Of a stretch of 64,000 nucleotides of DNA, positions 34,150 through 44,369 are shown piece by piece. This DNA comes from Microbulbifer sp. A4B17 (lineage in GTDB: Bacteria > Pseudomonadota > Gammaproteobacteria > Pseudomonadales > Cellvibrionaceae). A program made the position numbers and the translations under genes. The stretch lies in contig NZ_CP029064.1 in assembly GCF_003076275.1 (NCBI RefSeq), forward strand, positions 3,700,001 to 3,764,000, in the 5' to 3' direction. The notes beneath the pieces were generated by a model, which was not told the origin of the DNA, ran no database searches, and saw nothing but the letters and a program-made list of their open reading frames with translations. Positions within the stretch are counted from its first letter, which is position 1. Every line of letters begins with the position of its first letter.

Positions 34150-35073
34150 TTATTCCTTTTCGAAGTAGGGTTGATAGGCGAGCAGTTCTTCCCGGCTGAT
34201 GGCAAAGACACCGTGGCCGCCATCCTCAAACTCGGGCCACATAAACGGCACCTCCGGGAAGGCTTTTTCCAGGGCTTCCCAGCTATTGCCCACTTCGCAG
34301 ATCAACAGGCCGTCGGGTTGTAAGTGGTTGGCGGCTTCGCGCAGCAGGCGGCGGGTAAAATCGAGACCGTCATCGCCAGAGCCCAAAGCTATATCCGGTT
34401 CGGCGTGGTATTCCTTGGGCATTTCAGCCAAATCGCGGGCATCAACATAGGGCGGGTTACAAACGATCAATTCGTAACTCATGCCATGCAGACCGGCAAA
34501 GAGGTCAGATTGTACCGCGCGCACCCGTTCGTTCAGATCGTGACGATTAATATTGATCTGCGCCACTTCGATCGCATCTTCGGAGATATCGCTCAAGTCG
34601 ACTCGCGCTTCCGGGAAGGCCTCGGCACAGGCGATACCAATACAACCGCTCCCGCAACAGAGATCCAGAATCGCCAGGGGCTCAACATTGAGCCAGGGCT
34701 GGAAATTGTGGCGAATCATCTCGCCAATCGGTGAACGGGGTACCAGTACACGCTCGTCCACATAAAATGTCATATCGCAGAAGTGCGCTTCCTTGGTCAG
34801 GTAGGCCGCTGGGACCCGCTCGGTAAAACGCCGCTCCAGAATAGTAAGCACATCGCGACGCTCCTCCATGGTCAGGCGGGCCTGGAGAATTTCCGACTTG
34901 CTGTAGGGGGGCAAATGCAGGGCATGGGTTACCAGTAAAACAGCCTCGTCCCAGGCGTTATCGGTGCCATGGCCGTAGTAGAGGTCGGCCTCATTGAATC
35001 GGCTGGTCCCCCAGCGGATATAGTCCAAAACCGTGGTCAGCTCGTGGAGGCTGGATTCACGCCTTTCTATCAT
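34150..35073 (-). CDS. prmB: Ribosomal protein uL3 glutamine methyltransferase
   Basis: A SAM-dependent enzyme that methylates a glutamine of ribosomal protein L3. 307 residues. The helical N-terminal domain (LDYIRWGTSRFNEADLYYGHG) is typical of PrmB rather than PrmC. The Rossmann domain has LDLCCGSGCIGIACAEAFPEA (SAM site) and the substrate-glutamine motif NPPY in VCNPPYVDARDL. It lies upstream of aroC, as in many gammaproteobacteria. Confidence 0.95.
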   Translation of the reverse strand: MIERRESSLHELTTVLDYIRWGTSRFNEADLYYGHGTDNAWDEAVLLVTHALHLPPYSKSEILQARLTMEERRDVLTILERRFTERVPAAYLTKEAHFCDMTFYVDERVLVPRSPIGEMIRHNFQPWLNVEPLAILDLCCGSGCIGIACAEAFPEARVDLSDISEDAIEVAQININRHDLNERVRAVQSDLFAGLHGMSYELIVCNPPYVDARDLAEMPKEYHAEPDIALGSGDDGLDFTRRLLREAANHLQPDGLLICEVGNSWEALEKAFPEVPFMWPEFEDGGHGVFAISREELLAYQPYFEKE

Positions 35074-35453
35074 CGAATCTATCCTTAAGTGCTATGTATC
35101 TCGTCAGGGCCTGCTGTCACTCATTGGATGGCCTCTATTGTGGCTATAGAAGCGCCAGTCAAGGCACGGGGAGTGTAGTTTGGATATTCCAAATAAGCGA
35201 CGAGTAACTCTAAACGGCAATTCTACAGCCGTAGTCCGAAGGGCCCAGGCCATTTTTACCCCCAACTTCATTATTATCTCTCGCTAGTGACTACACAGCC
35301 CTTATTCTACTCTGCTGGACAAAAATCAGTCTCCGCCGGTGGTGATCAGTTGGCATCAACAGGCCTCTGGGTCCGCGCGGATCTTTACTCTCGGGTTACA
35401 AACGCTTAGGGTAGCGCACCCGCCCTTCGGGCTGAGATGTTGGAAAGAGCAGC
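35074..35453. other. Intergenic region between divergent prmB and folE
   Basis: About 380 bp with no credible gene on either strand. It must contain two divergent promoters. No specific operator was recognised. Confidence 0.5.
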
Positions 35454-35996
35454 ATGAACGAACATTACGCGCGAATTATTGAAGCAATCGGCGAAGACCC
35501 GCAACGCCCTGGGCTCAAAGACACCCCGGGGCGCGCCGCCAAAGCCATGGAATACCTGACTCGCGGCTATAAGCAGACCGTGGAAGATGTAGTCAACGAT
35601 GCGCTCTTCCCGTCCGATTGCAGCGAAATGGTGCTGGTTAAGGATATCGAACTCTACTCCCTGTGTGAGCACCACCTGCTGCCGTTTATCGGCCGTGCCC
35701 ACGTAGCCTATATTCCCAATGGCAAGGTCGTTGGCCTGTCCAAGGTAGCACGCATTGTCGATATGTTTGCGCGCCGCCTGCAAATTCAGGAACAGCTGAC
35801 TGTAGAGATCGCCGAGACCCTGCTAAACGTTACCGGTGCCGCCGGTGTCGGCGTGATCATCGAAGCCAAACATATGTGCATGATGATGCGCGGTGTGGAA
35901 AAACAGAACTCTGTCATGAAGACTTCGGCTATGCTCGGTACTTTCCGCAGCAACCAGGCCACCCGCAATGAGTTCCTCTCCCTGCTGCGCCAATAA
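35454..35996 (+). CDS. folE: GTP cyclohydrolase I
   Basis: It converts GTP to 7,8-dihydroneopterin triphosphate, the first step of folate synthesis. 180 residues. Type IA motifs are present: [16 protein letters not shown], the zinc ligand region [20 protein letters not shown], and [15 protein letters not shown] with the second zinc cysteine. It starts a plus-strand pair with the CHMI-like gene 54 bp downstream. Confidence 0.96.
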   Translation: MNEHYARIIEAIGEDPQRPGLKDTPGRAAKAMEYLTRGYKQTVEDVVNDALFPSDCSEMVLVKDIELYSLCEHHLLPFIGRAHVAYIPNGKVVGLSKVARIVDMFARRLQIQEQLTVEIAETLLNVTGAAGVGVIIEAKHMCMMMRGVEKQNSVMKTSAMLGTFRSNQATRNEFLSLLRQ

Positions 35997-36049
35997 ACGC
36001 CACAGGATCCCAGCGGCCACCAGGCCGCTTTGACCGAGGAGTGACCGCT

Positions 36050-36394
36050 ATGCCTCACCTGATCATAGAGTATGCGAAAAATCTGGAAGAGAAGATTTCT
36101 GTCGCTGCGCTGGTCAGCTCGGCCCAGGAGGCGATGCACCGTTCCGGTTTATTCGCCTCCCACAATATCAAGACCCGCGCCAAGTCCTACGATCAGTTTA
36201 TTGCCGGGGACAACGGCAGCAGCTTTATTCACGCAGAGATCCGCCTGCTTGAAGGGCGCTCCACTAGGGAAAGGGAGGCTCTAAGCTCGGCAGTGTTTAA
36301 CAGCCTGTGCCAGTTCGCTGAGGGAGTTCCCGCAGTCTCTGTCGAGGTACGGGAGATGGATGCCAGCTGCTATTCCAAGCGGGTTCCCTTTTAA
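36050..36394 (+). CDS. 5-carboxymethyl-2-hydroxymuconate isomerase family protein
   Basis: 114 residues of the tautomerase superfamily CHMI branch. The ATG at 36050 gives MPHLIIEYAKNLEEK, placing the catalytic proline at position 2 so that it becomes the free N-terminus. A GTG at 36041 would hide this proline and is rejected. GAGGAG sits 8 bases upstream. FIHAEIRLLEGRS is the conserved middle strand. No aromatic catabolism genes are nearby, so the true substrate is unknown. The 3' end overlaps the convergent hydrolase gene by 4 bp. Confidence 0.85.
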   Translation: MPHLIIEYAKNLEEKISVAALVSSAQEAMHRSGLFASHNIKTRAKSYDQFIAGDNGSSFIHAEIRLLEGRSTREREALSSAVFNSLCQFAEGVPAVSVEVREMDASCYSKRVPF

Positions 36395-37269
36395 GCGGTC
36401 TCACCGCGCAAGAAAGGACCAAACCACTCCGCAATTGCCTGAGCGCCGCTCTCCTCCAAGTGCAAGTGGTGGCTTCCGGGCATTTCCCGCGCTTCAATGC
36501 CCGGAAAACCCTCCAACACAGGGCGCAGTCGCTTGAGCATATCCGCAATACCATCTTCAGCGAGAACCAGCTGCACTGGCATATTCAATCGGGACAGATA
36601 CGCCTTGATCTGCGGCTCATTGAGCTTGGCCGTGGAAGCCGCCATCAATCGGGGATCATTACTCCACATATAACCACCTTCCACTTCCCGGGTACCGCGC
36701 TCAGTCAACACCTGCGCAGCCCACTCAGTTAATGGGAACATGCCGTTCTTGCGCGCTTCTACGGCCTCCTCGAAAGTACTGTAAATCCGCAGCTTACGGG
36801 CGGCGTAACGAGCCCTCTGGGCGATGGCTTTTGCCAGGTTCTCCGGAGCCTTTTCATCTTCAGTGGAGGGGGGCACCAGGCCGTCAATCAGTGCCAGGCG
36901 TTTTACTCGGTCGGGGAAGGCTCCGGCGGTGATCACCCCGGCAATAGCGCCACGGGAATGAGCCAGTATGGAGAACTTGCGCCAGCCGAGCGCATGCACC
37001 GCCCCCAGAATATCTTCAGCCTCTTCCCAGATGTTGTAGTTGGCGTCGAGTGAGCGGTGGTAGCTGTGACCATGGCCGGGCATATCTACCGCCACCAGGT
37101 TGATTCCTGTCAGCAGAGGGGCCAGCCGATTAAAGCTGGCGCAGTTATCCAACCAACCGTGGAGGGCAATTACCGGCTCACCCTCCGGGTCGCCCCATTG
37201 GCGCGCGGCAATCGATTTATGATCAAACTCTATGGTGAGCTCACGGGGAGTGATTTGATTTGTCGCCAA
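36391..37269 (-). CDS. Alpha/beta hydrolase
   Basis: About 292 residues. LHGWLDNCASFNRLAP is the oxyanion loop, LAHSRGAIAG is the nucleophile elbow (Ala-His-Ser-Arg-Gly, a variant of GxSxG), and SHHLHLEE carries the catalytic histidine. No signal peptide. The reading frame is open to 37356, but no Met lies between there and the core. A TTG at 37269 with GGTGGA six bases upstream gives a better start. Substrate unknown. Confidence 0.82.
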   Translation of the reverse strand: MATNQITPRELTIEFDHKSIAARQWGDPEGEPVIALHGWLDNCASFNRLAPLLTGINLVAVDMPGHGHSYHRSLDANYNIWEEAEDILGAVHALGWRKFSILAHSRGAIAGVITAGAFPDRVKRLALIDGLVPPSTEDEKAPENLAKAIAQRARYAARKLRIYSTFEEAVEARKNGMFPLTEWAAQVLTERGTREVEGGYMWSNDPRLMAASTAKLNEPQIKAYLSRLNMPVQLVLAEDGIADMLKRLRPVLEGFPGIEAREMPGSHHLHLEESGAQAIAEWFGPFLRGETA

Positions 37270-37390
37270 AGTGATATCCACCGGATAGTGACTAAAACAG
37301 GTGGTGAAATGGTGCGGCCCACCAACAACATCCGCAATGACAGTTGTGATCAGCACAATAGGGATTTACTGGCAGACACAACCGGAAAGA

Positions 37391-37843
37391 CTACTCTGCG
37401 TGCTGCAACCACTCCAGGTCGGCGCAGCCATCAGCCCACACCTCCGCGCTGACGCAGGCAAGACTGGAAGTACCCATGGGATGCTCGTTACCAGTGCCAC
37501 ATAGGCCATTGAGCAAGCTGCCCACCAAAGGCTGGTGACTAACCAGCAGAAGCGGAAAGGTATCCTGGGTTTGCAAATGATCGAGCAGCTGCTGTGGGTG
37601 GGTATTGCCGATCAGCAGTGGTTCGGTAATAACGGGTAATCCCAGTTGGGCGGCAGCAATCTCAGCGGTTTCCTGGGTTCGCACAAACGGACTGGCCCAA
37701 ATTGCTTTGACCGCCGCTAACTCCTCTGCGCGTTTTTTGCAGACCTGTGCAACCTGCCTGCGCCCGCGCTCTGTCAGGGCTCTCTCTGCATCATTGGCGA
37801 GCATGGGCTCGGCTTTACCGTGACGCAAAATAAACAGCTGCAT
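37391..37843 (-). CDS. sixA: Phosphohistidine phosphatase SixA
   Basis: A histidine phosphatase superfamily member that dephosphorylates phosphohistidine on HPt domains or on NPr of the nitrogen PTS. 150 residues. The catalytic RHG is in MQLFILRHGKAEP, the second histidine in LLVSHQPLVGSL, and RALTERGRRQVAQV is the usual SixA segment. Next in line on the strand is the DUF4389-gpsA pair. Confidence 0.9.
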   Translation of the reverse strand: MQLFILRHGKAEPMLANDAERALTERGRRQVAQVCKKRAEELAAVKAIWASPFVRTQETAEIAAAQLGLPVITEPLLIGNTHPQQLLDHLQTQDTFPLLLVSHQPLVGSLLNGLCGTGNEHPMGTSSLACVSAEVWADGCADLEWLQHAE

Positions 37844-37913
37844 GGGACTTCCTCAAGAGTGAATTATTACTTTGTCGATATCAGCGGGAATGGTCGTAGG
37901 GGGGGTGCAGTGG

Positions 37914-37955
37914 CTATTTATCCGGCGCCCCCTCAAAAGGCACCGGATAAATAAG
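37914..37955. other. Inverted repeat after the DUF4389 gene
   Basis: CTATTTATCCGGCGCC and GGCACCGGATAAATAAG form a stem of about 16 bp with one mismatch and an 8-base loop, between the DUF4389 stop and sixA. There is no T-run on either side, so it may stabilise an mRNA end or attenuate rather than terminate. Confidence 0.55.
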
Positions 37956-37970
37956 CTGCAGGGAGAAGAA

Positions 37971-38453
37971 TCAATTCTTGTCGACAGGCTTGTCCGCGTC
38001 GTCGGCACTCTCCTCTACAAGCTCAGGTTTTTCGCTGCTTTTCGAATCAGAGCTACCCAGGATAATAGCGTCTTCGGCTTCATCTTCAGCCTTGTCCTTC
38101 TCGTGCTTAGCTTCCTTGGAAACCACCTCCGCAGAAACTTCTTCAGCGCCTTCATAGCCGGATAAATCCTCTACGTCGGATTCAGGCCACTCAGAAAACG
38201 GAAAAGGTTTTTCGTCGGAGTTGTAGATCAGGAACTGAATCGCCTGGTAAACGTAGGAGGCGAGCTGATCGCCAAAACGGCGCAGATTATCGTTGGATTT
38301 CCCACTGATAATCGAAAACAGGAATTGCAGTATCACTACCGCCATCAGTAACCACGCGGCAACCTGAAGGCACACTGCAAACAGCACCATATAGATAAGG
38401 CGCACCCACTGGTTGCCGGAAGTAAGATTGCGCTTTAGATCGTCATTGTTCAT
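37971..38453 (-). CDS. DUF4389 membrane protein
   Basis: 160 residues from the ATG at 38453 (MNNDDLKRNLTSGNQWVRL), with GGAAG upstream. One or two hydrophobic helices (LIYMVLFAVCLQVAAWLLMAVVILQFLFSII) precede the conserved RFGDQLASYVYQAIQFLIYNSDEKPFPFSEWP. The last 60 residues are acidic and low in complexity. Function unknown. It starts 13 bp after the gpsA stop and is likely cotranscribed. Confidence 0.84.
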   Translation of the reverse strand: MNNDDLKRNLTSGNQWVRLIYMVLFAVCLQVAAWLLMAVVILQFLFSIISGKSNDNLRRFGDQLASYVYQAIQFLIYNSDEKPFPFSEWPESDVEDLSGYEGAEEVSAEVVSKEAKHEKDKAEDEAEDAIILGSSDSKSSEKPELVEESADDADKPVDKN

Positions 38454-38466
38454 ATGAGGCTTCCAT

Positions 38467-39504
38467 TTAAGGCTTGGCCGAGTAGGCCACATCAAAAGTT
38501 TGCGCGCCCGACATCAAATTGCGAATCACCTCAGGAATCGGTCGCTGTTCAAATAATATGGCGTGAATCGCGGAAACCAAGGGCATGTAGACACCCATTT
38601 CGTCAGCTTTCTGTTTAATCAGACGAACCGTATTCACACCTTCGGCCACCTGACCGATTTCTGCGACAGCCTGATCGAGCGGCTTGCCCTTACCGACCAT
38701 ATACCCCACCCGATAATTTCGGCTGAGGTCCGAGGAACAGGTCAGAATCAAGTCGCCGACACCGGCGAGGCCGATAAACGTCATGGGATCGGCACCCATC
38801 GCTTCAGCAAAACGCATCATTTCTGCCAGGGAACGGGTGATCAGTAAACTGATAGTATTTTGCCCGCGCTCCAACGCTGCAGCCATACCAGTGACTATCG
38901 CGTAGATATTTTTTAGCGCACCGGCAAGCTCCACCCCAAATACATCACTACTGGAATAAACCCGGAAAGTCTCCGAGTGCAGTGCCGATTGAATCGCTTT
39001 GCAAAGTGCCTCGTCTTCACTGGCCACCACCGTTGCAGTGTAGTGCCCCGCAACAATTTCTTTTGCAAAATTTGGTCCGCTCAAAACCCCGACACGCATA
39101 TCGGTGGTTTCTTCGCGCAGAATATCGCTCATTAAGTGGAAGTTGTCGTGCTCAATCCCCTTGGTAGTTGAGATCAGCATGGTACCCGGCGCCAGCAGTG
39201 GGGCCACCTTTTTCACCACTTCGCGAAAAGACTTACTGGGTATCGCTACAAATACTATATTGCAGCCACCCACCGCCTGTTCCAGGTCACTGGTGATTTG
39301 TAATTCCGGGTGCAGGGGTACGCCGGGCAAGTATTTGTGATTCTCTCGAGTGTCGCGACACTCAGCCGCCGTTTCCGCATTACGCATCCACTGGCGGGTG
39401 TCGTGGCCGTTGCCCGCCACAATGTTCGCAATCGCGGTTCCGAAACTGCCGCCGCCCAATACGGCAATAGCGAGGGGGTTGGAAGTTTCTTTTTGCATTG
39501 TCAC
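38467..39504 (-). CDS. gpsA: NAD(P)-dependent glycerol-3-phosphate dehydrogenase
   Basis: It reduces dihydroxyacetone phosphate to sn-glycerol 3-phosphate for phospholipid synthesis. 345 residues. The Rossmann motif is [27 protein letters not shown] and the catalytic lysine region [13 protein letters not shown] follow, and the C-terminal domain has [23 protein letters not shown]. It is followed by the DUF4389 gene. Confidence 0.96.
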   Translation of the reverse strand: MTMQKETSNPLAIAVLGGGSFGTAIANIVAGNGHDTRQWMRNAETAAECRDTRENHKYLPGVPLHPELQITSDLEQAVGGCNIVFVAIPSKSFREVVKKVAPLLAPGTMLISTTKGIEHDNFHLMSDILREETTDMRVGVLSGPNFAKEIVAGHYTATVVASEDEALCKAIQSALHSETFRVYSSSDVFGVELAGALKNIYAIVTGMAAALERGQNTISLLITRSLAEMMRFAEAMGADPMTFIGLAGVGDLILTCSSDLSRNYRVGYMVGKGKPLDQAVAEIGQVAEGVNTVRLIKQKADEMGVYMPLVSAIHAILFEQRPIPEVIRNLMSGAQTFDVAYSAKP

Positions 39505-39618
39505 ACCGATAAAGCTTTTTATTAAGACTTGCGGATTATAGAGCTATGACCCGCTGAGCCCAATGGGGTCAATTTGTTTTAAACTTCTGGTAATTGTGCG
39601 AAACAACACAGTAAATAG

Positions 39619-39679
39619 CAAAAACGGCCCTCTGCCTTGACCAACCGATAAAATACCGCTCGATCCGGCAGGGGCCGCT
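39619..39679 (-). terminator. Probable terminator of htpG
   Basis: On the minus strand GCGGCCCCTGCC and GGCAGAGGGCCG can pair with small mismatches and are followed by TTTTT. It lies about 70-125 bp after the htpG stop codon. Confidence 0.5.
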
Positions 39680-39745
39680 TCTGGGGCCAGCAAAGTCAAA
39701 AACAACTCCGCTGGCCATCGCTTAGCACCAATCAATAGCGCTGAC

Positions 39746-41665
39746 TTAGCCGTGCATTTCCAGCAACAGCGTGTTCAGGCGGCGCACATAATCCGCCGGG
39801 TCTGCCAGCTGGTTACCCGCGGCCAGGTTAGCCTGGTCCATGAGGATATTGGTGAGATCCGCAAAGCGATCTTCATCCGCTTCCTGGTCCAGACGCTGTA
39901 CCAGTGGGTGGGACGGATTGATTTCAAAGATCGGCTTGGCATCTGGCAGGGCCTGGCCGGCCTGCTCCAGAATGCGGCGCATTTGCGGGCCCATATCCTG
40001 TTCGCTCACCACCAGACACGCTGGGGAGTCCACCAGACGAGTGGTTGCGCGTACGGATTCAACGCGACCTTCCAGAACTTCCTGTACCCGCTCAACCAGG
40101 GCACCGGACTCCTGCTCGACTTTTTCGCGCTCAGCTTTGTCTTCATCGCTCTCGGCTTCACCCAGGTCCAGCGCGCCTTTGGCCACGTCCTGGAACTGCT
40201 TGCCGTCGAACTCGCTCATATGGCCCACGAACCACTCGTCCACCTGATCGGTGAGCAGCAGCACTTCGATACCCTTCTTGCGGAATACTTCCAGGTAGGG
40301 GCTGGACTTGGCCGTAGCGAAGTTGTCGGCACATACGTAGTAGATTGCCTTTTGGCCATCCTTCATGCGACCTACATAGTCTTCCAGGGACTGATCCTGC
40401 TTCTCGGTATCGGTGTGGGTGCTGGCAAAGCGCAGCAGCTTGGCAATTTTCTCTTTATTGGAGAAATCTTCAGCCGGGCCTTCTTTCAATACATTGCCGA
40501 ACAGATCCCAGAACTTCTGGTACTCATCGCCATCTTTCTTCGCCAATTTATCCAGCATATCCAGAACACGCTTGGTCAGCGCACTCTTGATCGCATCGGT
40601 ATTGCGATCTTTTTGCAGGATTTCACGGGATACGTTCAGCGGCAGGTCATTGGAGTCCAGAACACCTTTCACGAAACGCAGGTACAGCGGCAGGAACTGC
40701 TCCGCGTCGTCCATGATAAAGGTGCGCTGCACATACAGCTTGAGGCCGCGAGCGGCATCGCGCTGGTACAGATCGAACGGTGCGCGCGCAGGGATGTAAA
40801 GCAGGCTGGTGTAATCCTGCTTGCCCTCTACGCGATTGTGGCTCCAGGTTAAAGGATCGTCGAAATCGTGGGAGATATGCTTGTAGAACTCCTTGTACTC
40901 CTCGGATTTCACGTCGGAGCGGGGGCGAGTCCACAGGGCCTGGGCAGCATTTACTGCTTCAAACTCAGGTGCTTTCTCTTCTTTCGGCTCTTCGCCCTCT
41001 TCTGCCGCCGGCATTTCCTCTTTCAGCATTTCCACCGGAATGGCGATGTGATCGGAGTACTTTTTAATGATGGAGCGCAGGCGCCAACTATCGGCAAACT
41101 CTTTCGCTTCTTCTTTCAGGTGCAGGACCACTCGGGTGCCGCGCTGGGGCCATTCAACGGTCTCTACGGAGTATTCCGCTTCACCGTGACACTCCCAGTG
41201 CACACCCTGGTCGGTATTCAGGCCGGCGCGACGGGTGAATACGTCTACTTTATCGGCGACGATAAAGGCGGAGTAGAAGCCCACACCGAATTGGCCTATC
41301 AGGTGCGCATCTTTTTTCTGATCTCCGGTCAGCTGCTGCATAAATGCAGAGGTGCCAGAGCGGGCGATGGTACCGAGGTTTTCGATTACTTCATCACGGC
41401 TCATACCAATACCATTATCGGTAATGGTGAGTGTGCCCTCTTCCTTGTCAAACTCAATGCGAATGCGCAGGTCTGCATCTTCACCCAGTAATTCAGGCTT
41501 GGACAGCGATTCAAAACGCAGCTTGTCGGCGGCATCAGAAGCGTTGGATACCAGCTCGCGCAGGAAAATCTCCTTATTGGAGTAGAGCGAGTGGATCATC
41601 AGGTGCAGCAGCTGCTTGGCTTCCGTCTGGAATCCATGGCTCTCTTTTTGGGCCTCAACGGTCAT
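39746..41665 (-). CDS. htpG: Molecular chaperone HtpG (Hsp90)
   Basis: A cytoplasmic ATP-dependent chaperone. 639 residues, normal length. The GHKL ATPase domain has [25 protein letters not shown] and [11 protein letters not shown]. The middle domain has the family segment [23 protein letters not shown], and the C-terminal dimer domain ends in [10 protein letters not shown] clear sigma-32 promoter lies 43 bp upstream, so it is heat-shock controlled. Confidence 0.97.
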   Translation of the reverse strand: MTVEAQKESHGFQTEAKQLLHLMIHSLYSNKEIFLRELVSNASDAADKLRFESLSKPELLGEDADLRIRIEFDKEEGTLTITDNGIGMSRDEVIENLGTIARSGTSAFMQQLTGDQKKDAHLIGQFGVGFYSAFIVADKVDVFTRRAGLNTDQGVHWECHGEAEYSVETVEWPQRGTRVVLHLKEEAKEFADSWRLRSIIKKYSDHIAIPVEMLKEEMPAAEEGEEPKEEKAPEFEAVNAAQALWTRPRSDVKSEEYKEFYKHISHDFDDPLTWSHNRVEGKQDYTSLLYIPARAPFDLYQRDAARGLKLYVQRTFIMDDAEQFLPLYLRFVKGVLDSNDLPLNVSREILQKDRNTDAIKSALTKRVLDMLDKLAKKDGDEYQKFWDLFGNVLKEGPAEDFSNKEKIAKLLRFASTHTDTEKQDQSLEDYVGRMKDGQKAIYYVCADNFATAKSSPYLEVFRKKGIEVLLLTDQVDEWFVGHMSEFDGKQFQDVAKGALDLGEAESDEDKAEREKVEQESGALVERVQEVLEGRVESVRATTRLVDSPACLVVSEQDMGPQMRRILEQAGQALPDAKPIFEINPSHPLVQRLDQEADEDRFADLTNILMDQANLAAGNQLADPADYVRRLNTLLLEMHG

Positions 41666-41707
41666 CTATTCGGTCTCCCCGTAAACGTCAATCGGAACAG
41701 GGAGCAA

Positions 41708-41735
41708 ATATTGGGATCAGCCAGCAGGTTTCAAG
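41708..41735 (-). promoter_or_regulatory. Sigma-32 heat-shock promoter of htpG
   Basis: On the minus strand CTTGAAA (41735-41729), 13-bp spacer, CCCAATAT (41715-41708). This matches the RpoH consensus CTTGAAA with CCCCATNT. It is 43 bp upstream of the htpG ATG. Confidence 0.82.
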
Positions 41736-41766
41736 GGGGGGAGGGACAATCACTTACCAGTGGAGA

Positions 41767-42921
41767 TCAGCGATCTCCACTGGTTTGAGCGGTAGCGAGA
41801 TTGCCTTTGCCAGTAATATCGATCACGAAATTGGCAGTGAGATCTGAGATCACACGGGACTCCGCATTCATCAGAATAGCGATACCCACTTTCAACTTTT
41901 CCGAGTAGGCCACCGCCGCACGGAAGCCCGCAACCCAACCGCCGTGGTAAATAATACGATCGTCACCAATGGTATAGAGGCGCCAGCCCAGACCATAGCC
42001 TGCGTGAGACAGGTAATCTCTCCAGATACGATGGCGCATATGGCGCTGGGTAGCGACTCGCTCAGTAGTCATATCGGCGATCACTTCCGGTGACAGCACC
42101 TTCGGGTAGTAGCCCATCTGCGCTTTCAACCACTGGGCCATATCGGAGATACTGGCATTCACTCCCGCCGCCGGTGCAGCAAAGTAGTATTCCTTCTCCA
42201 CTTTTACCGGACGCCAGCCGCTGCCTGTCTGAATATGGGGTGCCGCACGGTTGTCGGAGGCCATAAAGCTCTCCCAGCCGACCGATGCGTTCTGCATTTT
42301 CAGCGGGACAAAAATTCGCTTTTTCAGCTGGCTGGCAAAGGAGACCCCGGTCGCCTCAAAAATCACATCCTCAATCAGGCTGAACAACACATTCTGGTAG
42401 CCGTAGCATTTTCCCGGCGTGCAGCGCGGATCGATATTGGCAAACTTGGGCAATATCTTGCTGAGAGGCTTGTTGTCCTCAAGGTAGTTGTCGTAGGCAT
42501 TTGGGGTCAGACCCGAGGAATGGCTGAGCAAGTGTTCCACCTGTAGCTGACGGGACAGCGAAGGCGTCTTAAAGCTCAGATCCGGCACATAGTTGACCAC
42601 CTTGTCATCCCACTTGAAGCGATTTTCATGCTCCAACATAGTGGCCATACTGGCGGCAAAGGTCTTGGATACCGAGGCAAGACGGAACACCGTATCCCGA
42701 TCCACCTTGCCGGATTTACCCCTGACCCTGACACCATAGGTGTCCATCGCGACCACCCGATTGCCATCAACAATGACATAGGCGCCGCCGGGTATGGATT
42801 TGCCCGCCATCATTTGTTTGAAGTATCGGCCAAACTGTTTGGCCCTGTCGTCTATATCAACCGCTTGCGCAGGTAGGGACAGACTCCCCAGAATCACCAG
42901 GGAGAGGAAAAAACGTGCCAT
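41767..42921 (-). CDS. Secreted or periplasmic serine hydrolase (class C beta-lactamase family)
   Basis: About 384 residues starting at ATG 42921, which places a signal peptide at the N-terminus (MARFFLSLVILGSLSLPAQA). The SxxK motif is SVSK in RLASVSKTFAAS, the second motif region is YQNVLFSLIED, and HGGWVAGF replaces the KTG triad. Such proteins are esterases, D-aminopeptidases or carboxypeptidases rather than true beta-lactamases. Two upstream ATGs (to 42993) would bury the signal peptide. No strong ribosome-binding site is seen for any of them. Confidence 0.85.
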   Translation of the reverse strand: MARFFLSLVILGSLSLPAQAVDIDDRAKQFGRYFKQMMAGKSIPGGAYVIVDGNRVVAMDTYGVRVRGKSGKVDRDTVFRLASVSKTFAASMATMLEHENRFKWDDKVVNYVPDLSFKTPSLSRQLQVEHLLSHSSGLTPNAYDNYLEDNKPLSKILPKFANIDPRCTPGKCYGYQNVLFSLIEDVIFEATGVSFASQLKKRIFVPLKMQNASVGWESFMASDNRAAPHIQTGSGWRPVKVEKEYYFAAPAAGVNASISDMAQWLKAQMGYYPKVLSPEVIADMTTERVATQRHMRHRIWRDYLSHAGYGLGWRLYTIGDDRIIYHGGWVAGFRAAVAYSEKLKVGIAILMNAESRVISDLTANFVIDITGKGNLATAQTSGDR

Positions 42922-43144
42922 ATAGGCGCGCACGTCGTAGACGATATTTGAAAGAATTGCAGGTCTCATAAGCAAATCGAGCCGCCAAAGCAATCCGGTA
43001 GTTGCAGATAAGACTAGCAGCCAGCGGGCAAAAACTCTATTTAGGCGCCACGCAGGACTGACCGCTGAATTCTAGTCTGCGCTTTTCTCCAGCGCGGGGA
43101 CGGCCATGCCAATCAGCGCAGATCAGCGCAACAAGGCTTGTACA

Positions 43145-43170
43145 AACAAAAAAACCGCCTTGCGGCGGTT
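43145..43170 (-). terminator. Terminator after the peroxiredoxin gene
   Basis: On the minus strand AACCGCC / GGCGGTT form a 7-bp stem with a GCAA loop followed by TTTTTTTG. It sits about 40 bp after the peroxiredoxin stop. Confidence 0.85.
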
Positions 43171-43210
43171 CTTCTTTTGGGGCCCCGGGGACCCCAGCGC
43201 AAAAAGCGTC

Positions 43211-43813
43211 TTACAGCTTCTCAGCGTTCTCGCTCAGGTAAGCCGCTACACCTTCCGGAGAAGCGTTCATACCTTTGTCGCCTTCCTGCCAGCCGGCAGG
43301 GCAAACTTCACCGTGCTCCTGGTGGAACGCCAGAGCGTCAACCATGCGCAGCATTTCGTCAACGTTACGGCCCAGCGGCAGATCGTTAACTACCTGGTGA
43401 CGTACAGTGCCTTCTTCGTCGATCAGGAAGGAACCGCGGAAAGCAACACCAGCGTCAGCTTCTACGTCGTACGCCTGGCAGATTTCGTGCTTAACGTCTG
43501 CAACCAGAGTGTACTTAACCGGGCCGATACCACCGTCGTTGACGGAGGTGTTACGCCATGCGTTGTGAGAGAACTGGGAATCGATGGATACACCGATTAC
43601 CTCAACACCGCGCTTTTCAAACTCAGCGAAACGGTGGTCGAAAGCGATCAGCTCAGAAGGACATACGAAGGTGAAATCCAGCGGGTAGAAGAAAACTACA
43701 GCCTTCTTACCTTTGATTGCATCTTTCAGGTTAAAAGTATCGACGATCTCGCCGTTACCCAATACCGCTGCAGCGGTGAAATCCGGAGCCGGCTTGCCTA
43801 CCAGAACTGCCAT
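43211..43813 (-). CDS. Typical 2-Cys peroxiredoxin (AhpC/Prx1 type)
   Basis: It reduces hydrogen peroxide and organic peroxides. 200 residues. The peroxidatic cysteine is in FYPLDFTFVCPSELIAF (about residue 50), and the resolving cysteine is in GEVCPAGWQEGDKGM near the C-terminus. The Arg of VAFRGSFLIDEEGTVRHQVVND is also present. The C-terminal YLSENAEKL end suggests the robust or eukaryote-like Prx1 subgroup. No adjacent AhpF, so thioredoxin is the likely reductant. Confidence 0.94.
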   Translation of the reverse strand: MAVLVGKPAPDFTAAAVLGNGEIVDTFNLKDAIKGKKAVVFFYPLDFTFVCPSELIAFDHRFAEFEKRGVEVIGVSIDSQFSHNAWRNTSVNDGGIGPVKYTLVADVKHEICQAYDVEADAGVAFRGSFLIDEEGTVRHQVVNDLPLGRNVDEMLRMVDALAFHQEHGEVCPAGWQEGDKGMNASPEGVAAYLSENAEKL

Positions 43814-44071
43814 GAAAACCTCCTCAATCCAATGATGGGTTGTTGATGATACGTAGAGTGTTCAATTTATGAGCAACAGCTATAAATCGAATGGGAATTA
43901 ATAGTGGGCCGCTATGATACACACCCACTTATTTCAGGCCCATAAATTTTTTAAATCAGGCTGATAGCAGAACGGCTATGCGTGAACTAACCCCCAAAAT
44001 AGGATGAGCTACCCGCAAAAATGTACAAATAGCAAACAAAGAGGGCGAAATGCGACCATTCCGAAATCTTA

Positions 44072-44100
44072 TTGACACTCATTCTCAATTGCAATAGGAT
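44072..44100 (+). promoter_or_regulatory. bfd promoter with Fur-like box
   Basis: TTGACA (44072-44077), 17-bp spacer, TAGGAT (44095-44100). TGACACT-C-ATTCTCA (44073-44087) matches 11 of 14 positions of the 7-1-7 Fur inverted repeat and overlaps the -35. The gene 46 bp downstream is bacterioferritin-associated ferredoxin, a known Fur target. Confidence 0.7.
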
Positions 44101-44145
44101 TCCTACCTAACTACTATTGAGTAAGAGTTGAACAGAGCCACCACC

Positions 44146-44358
44146 ATGTATGTATGTATTTGTAAGGGCATAACTGACCGCCAGATCAAAGAGGCGATCT
44201 ATGATGGCTCCACTTCGGTAAAGGCTCTCAGGCGCCAGCTGGGCGTTTCCTCTCAATGTGGACGCTGTGCCGAGCAGACCAAGGAAATCATTGACGAGAC
44301 CATGAGTGGTGGGATGGTGTCCTCTGCCAATACCGGTCTCTTCTACTCCGCCAGTTAA
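44146..44358 (+). CDS. bfd: Bacterioferritin-associated ferredoxin Bfd
   Basis: A [2Fe-2S] protein that delivers electrons to bacterioferritin so that stored iron is released. 70 residues from the ATG at 44146 (MYVCICKGITDRQIKEAI). The cluster ligands are CIC at residues 4-6 and CGRC around 38-41, the BFD-like [2Fe-2S] pattern. The bfr gene lies 1.2 kb downstream on the same strand. A TTG at 44128 would add six residues and is less likely. Confidence 0.93.
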   Translation: MYVCICKGITDRQIKEAIYDGSTSVKALRRQLGVSSQCGRCAEQTKEIIDETMSGGMVSSANTGLFYSAS

Positions 44359-44369
44359 CCGTCCAATAT

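Noticed and set aside
39752-40852. 366-codon open frame on the plus strand
   Set aside because: It lies entirely antisense to htpG, which has all Hsp90 motifs. It is a shadow of biased codon use.
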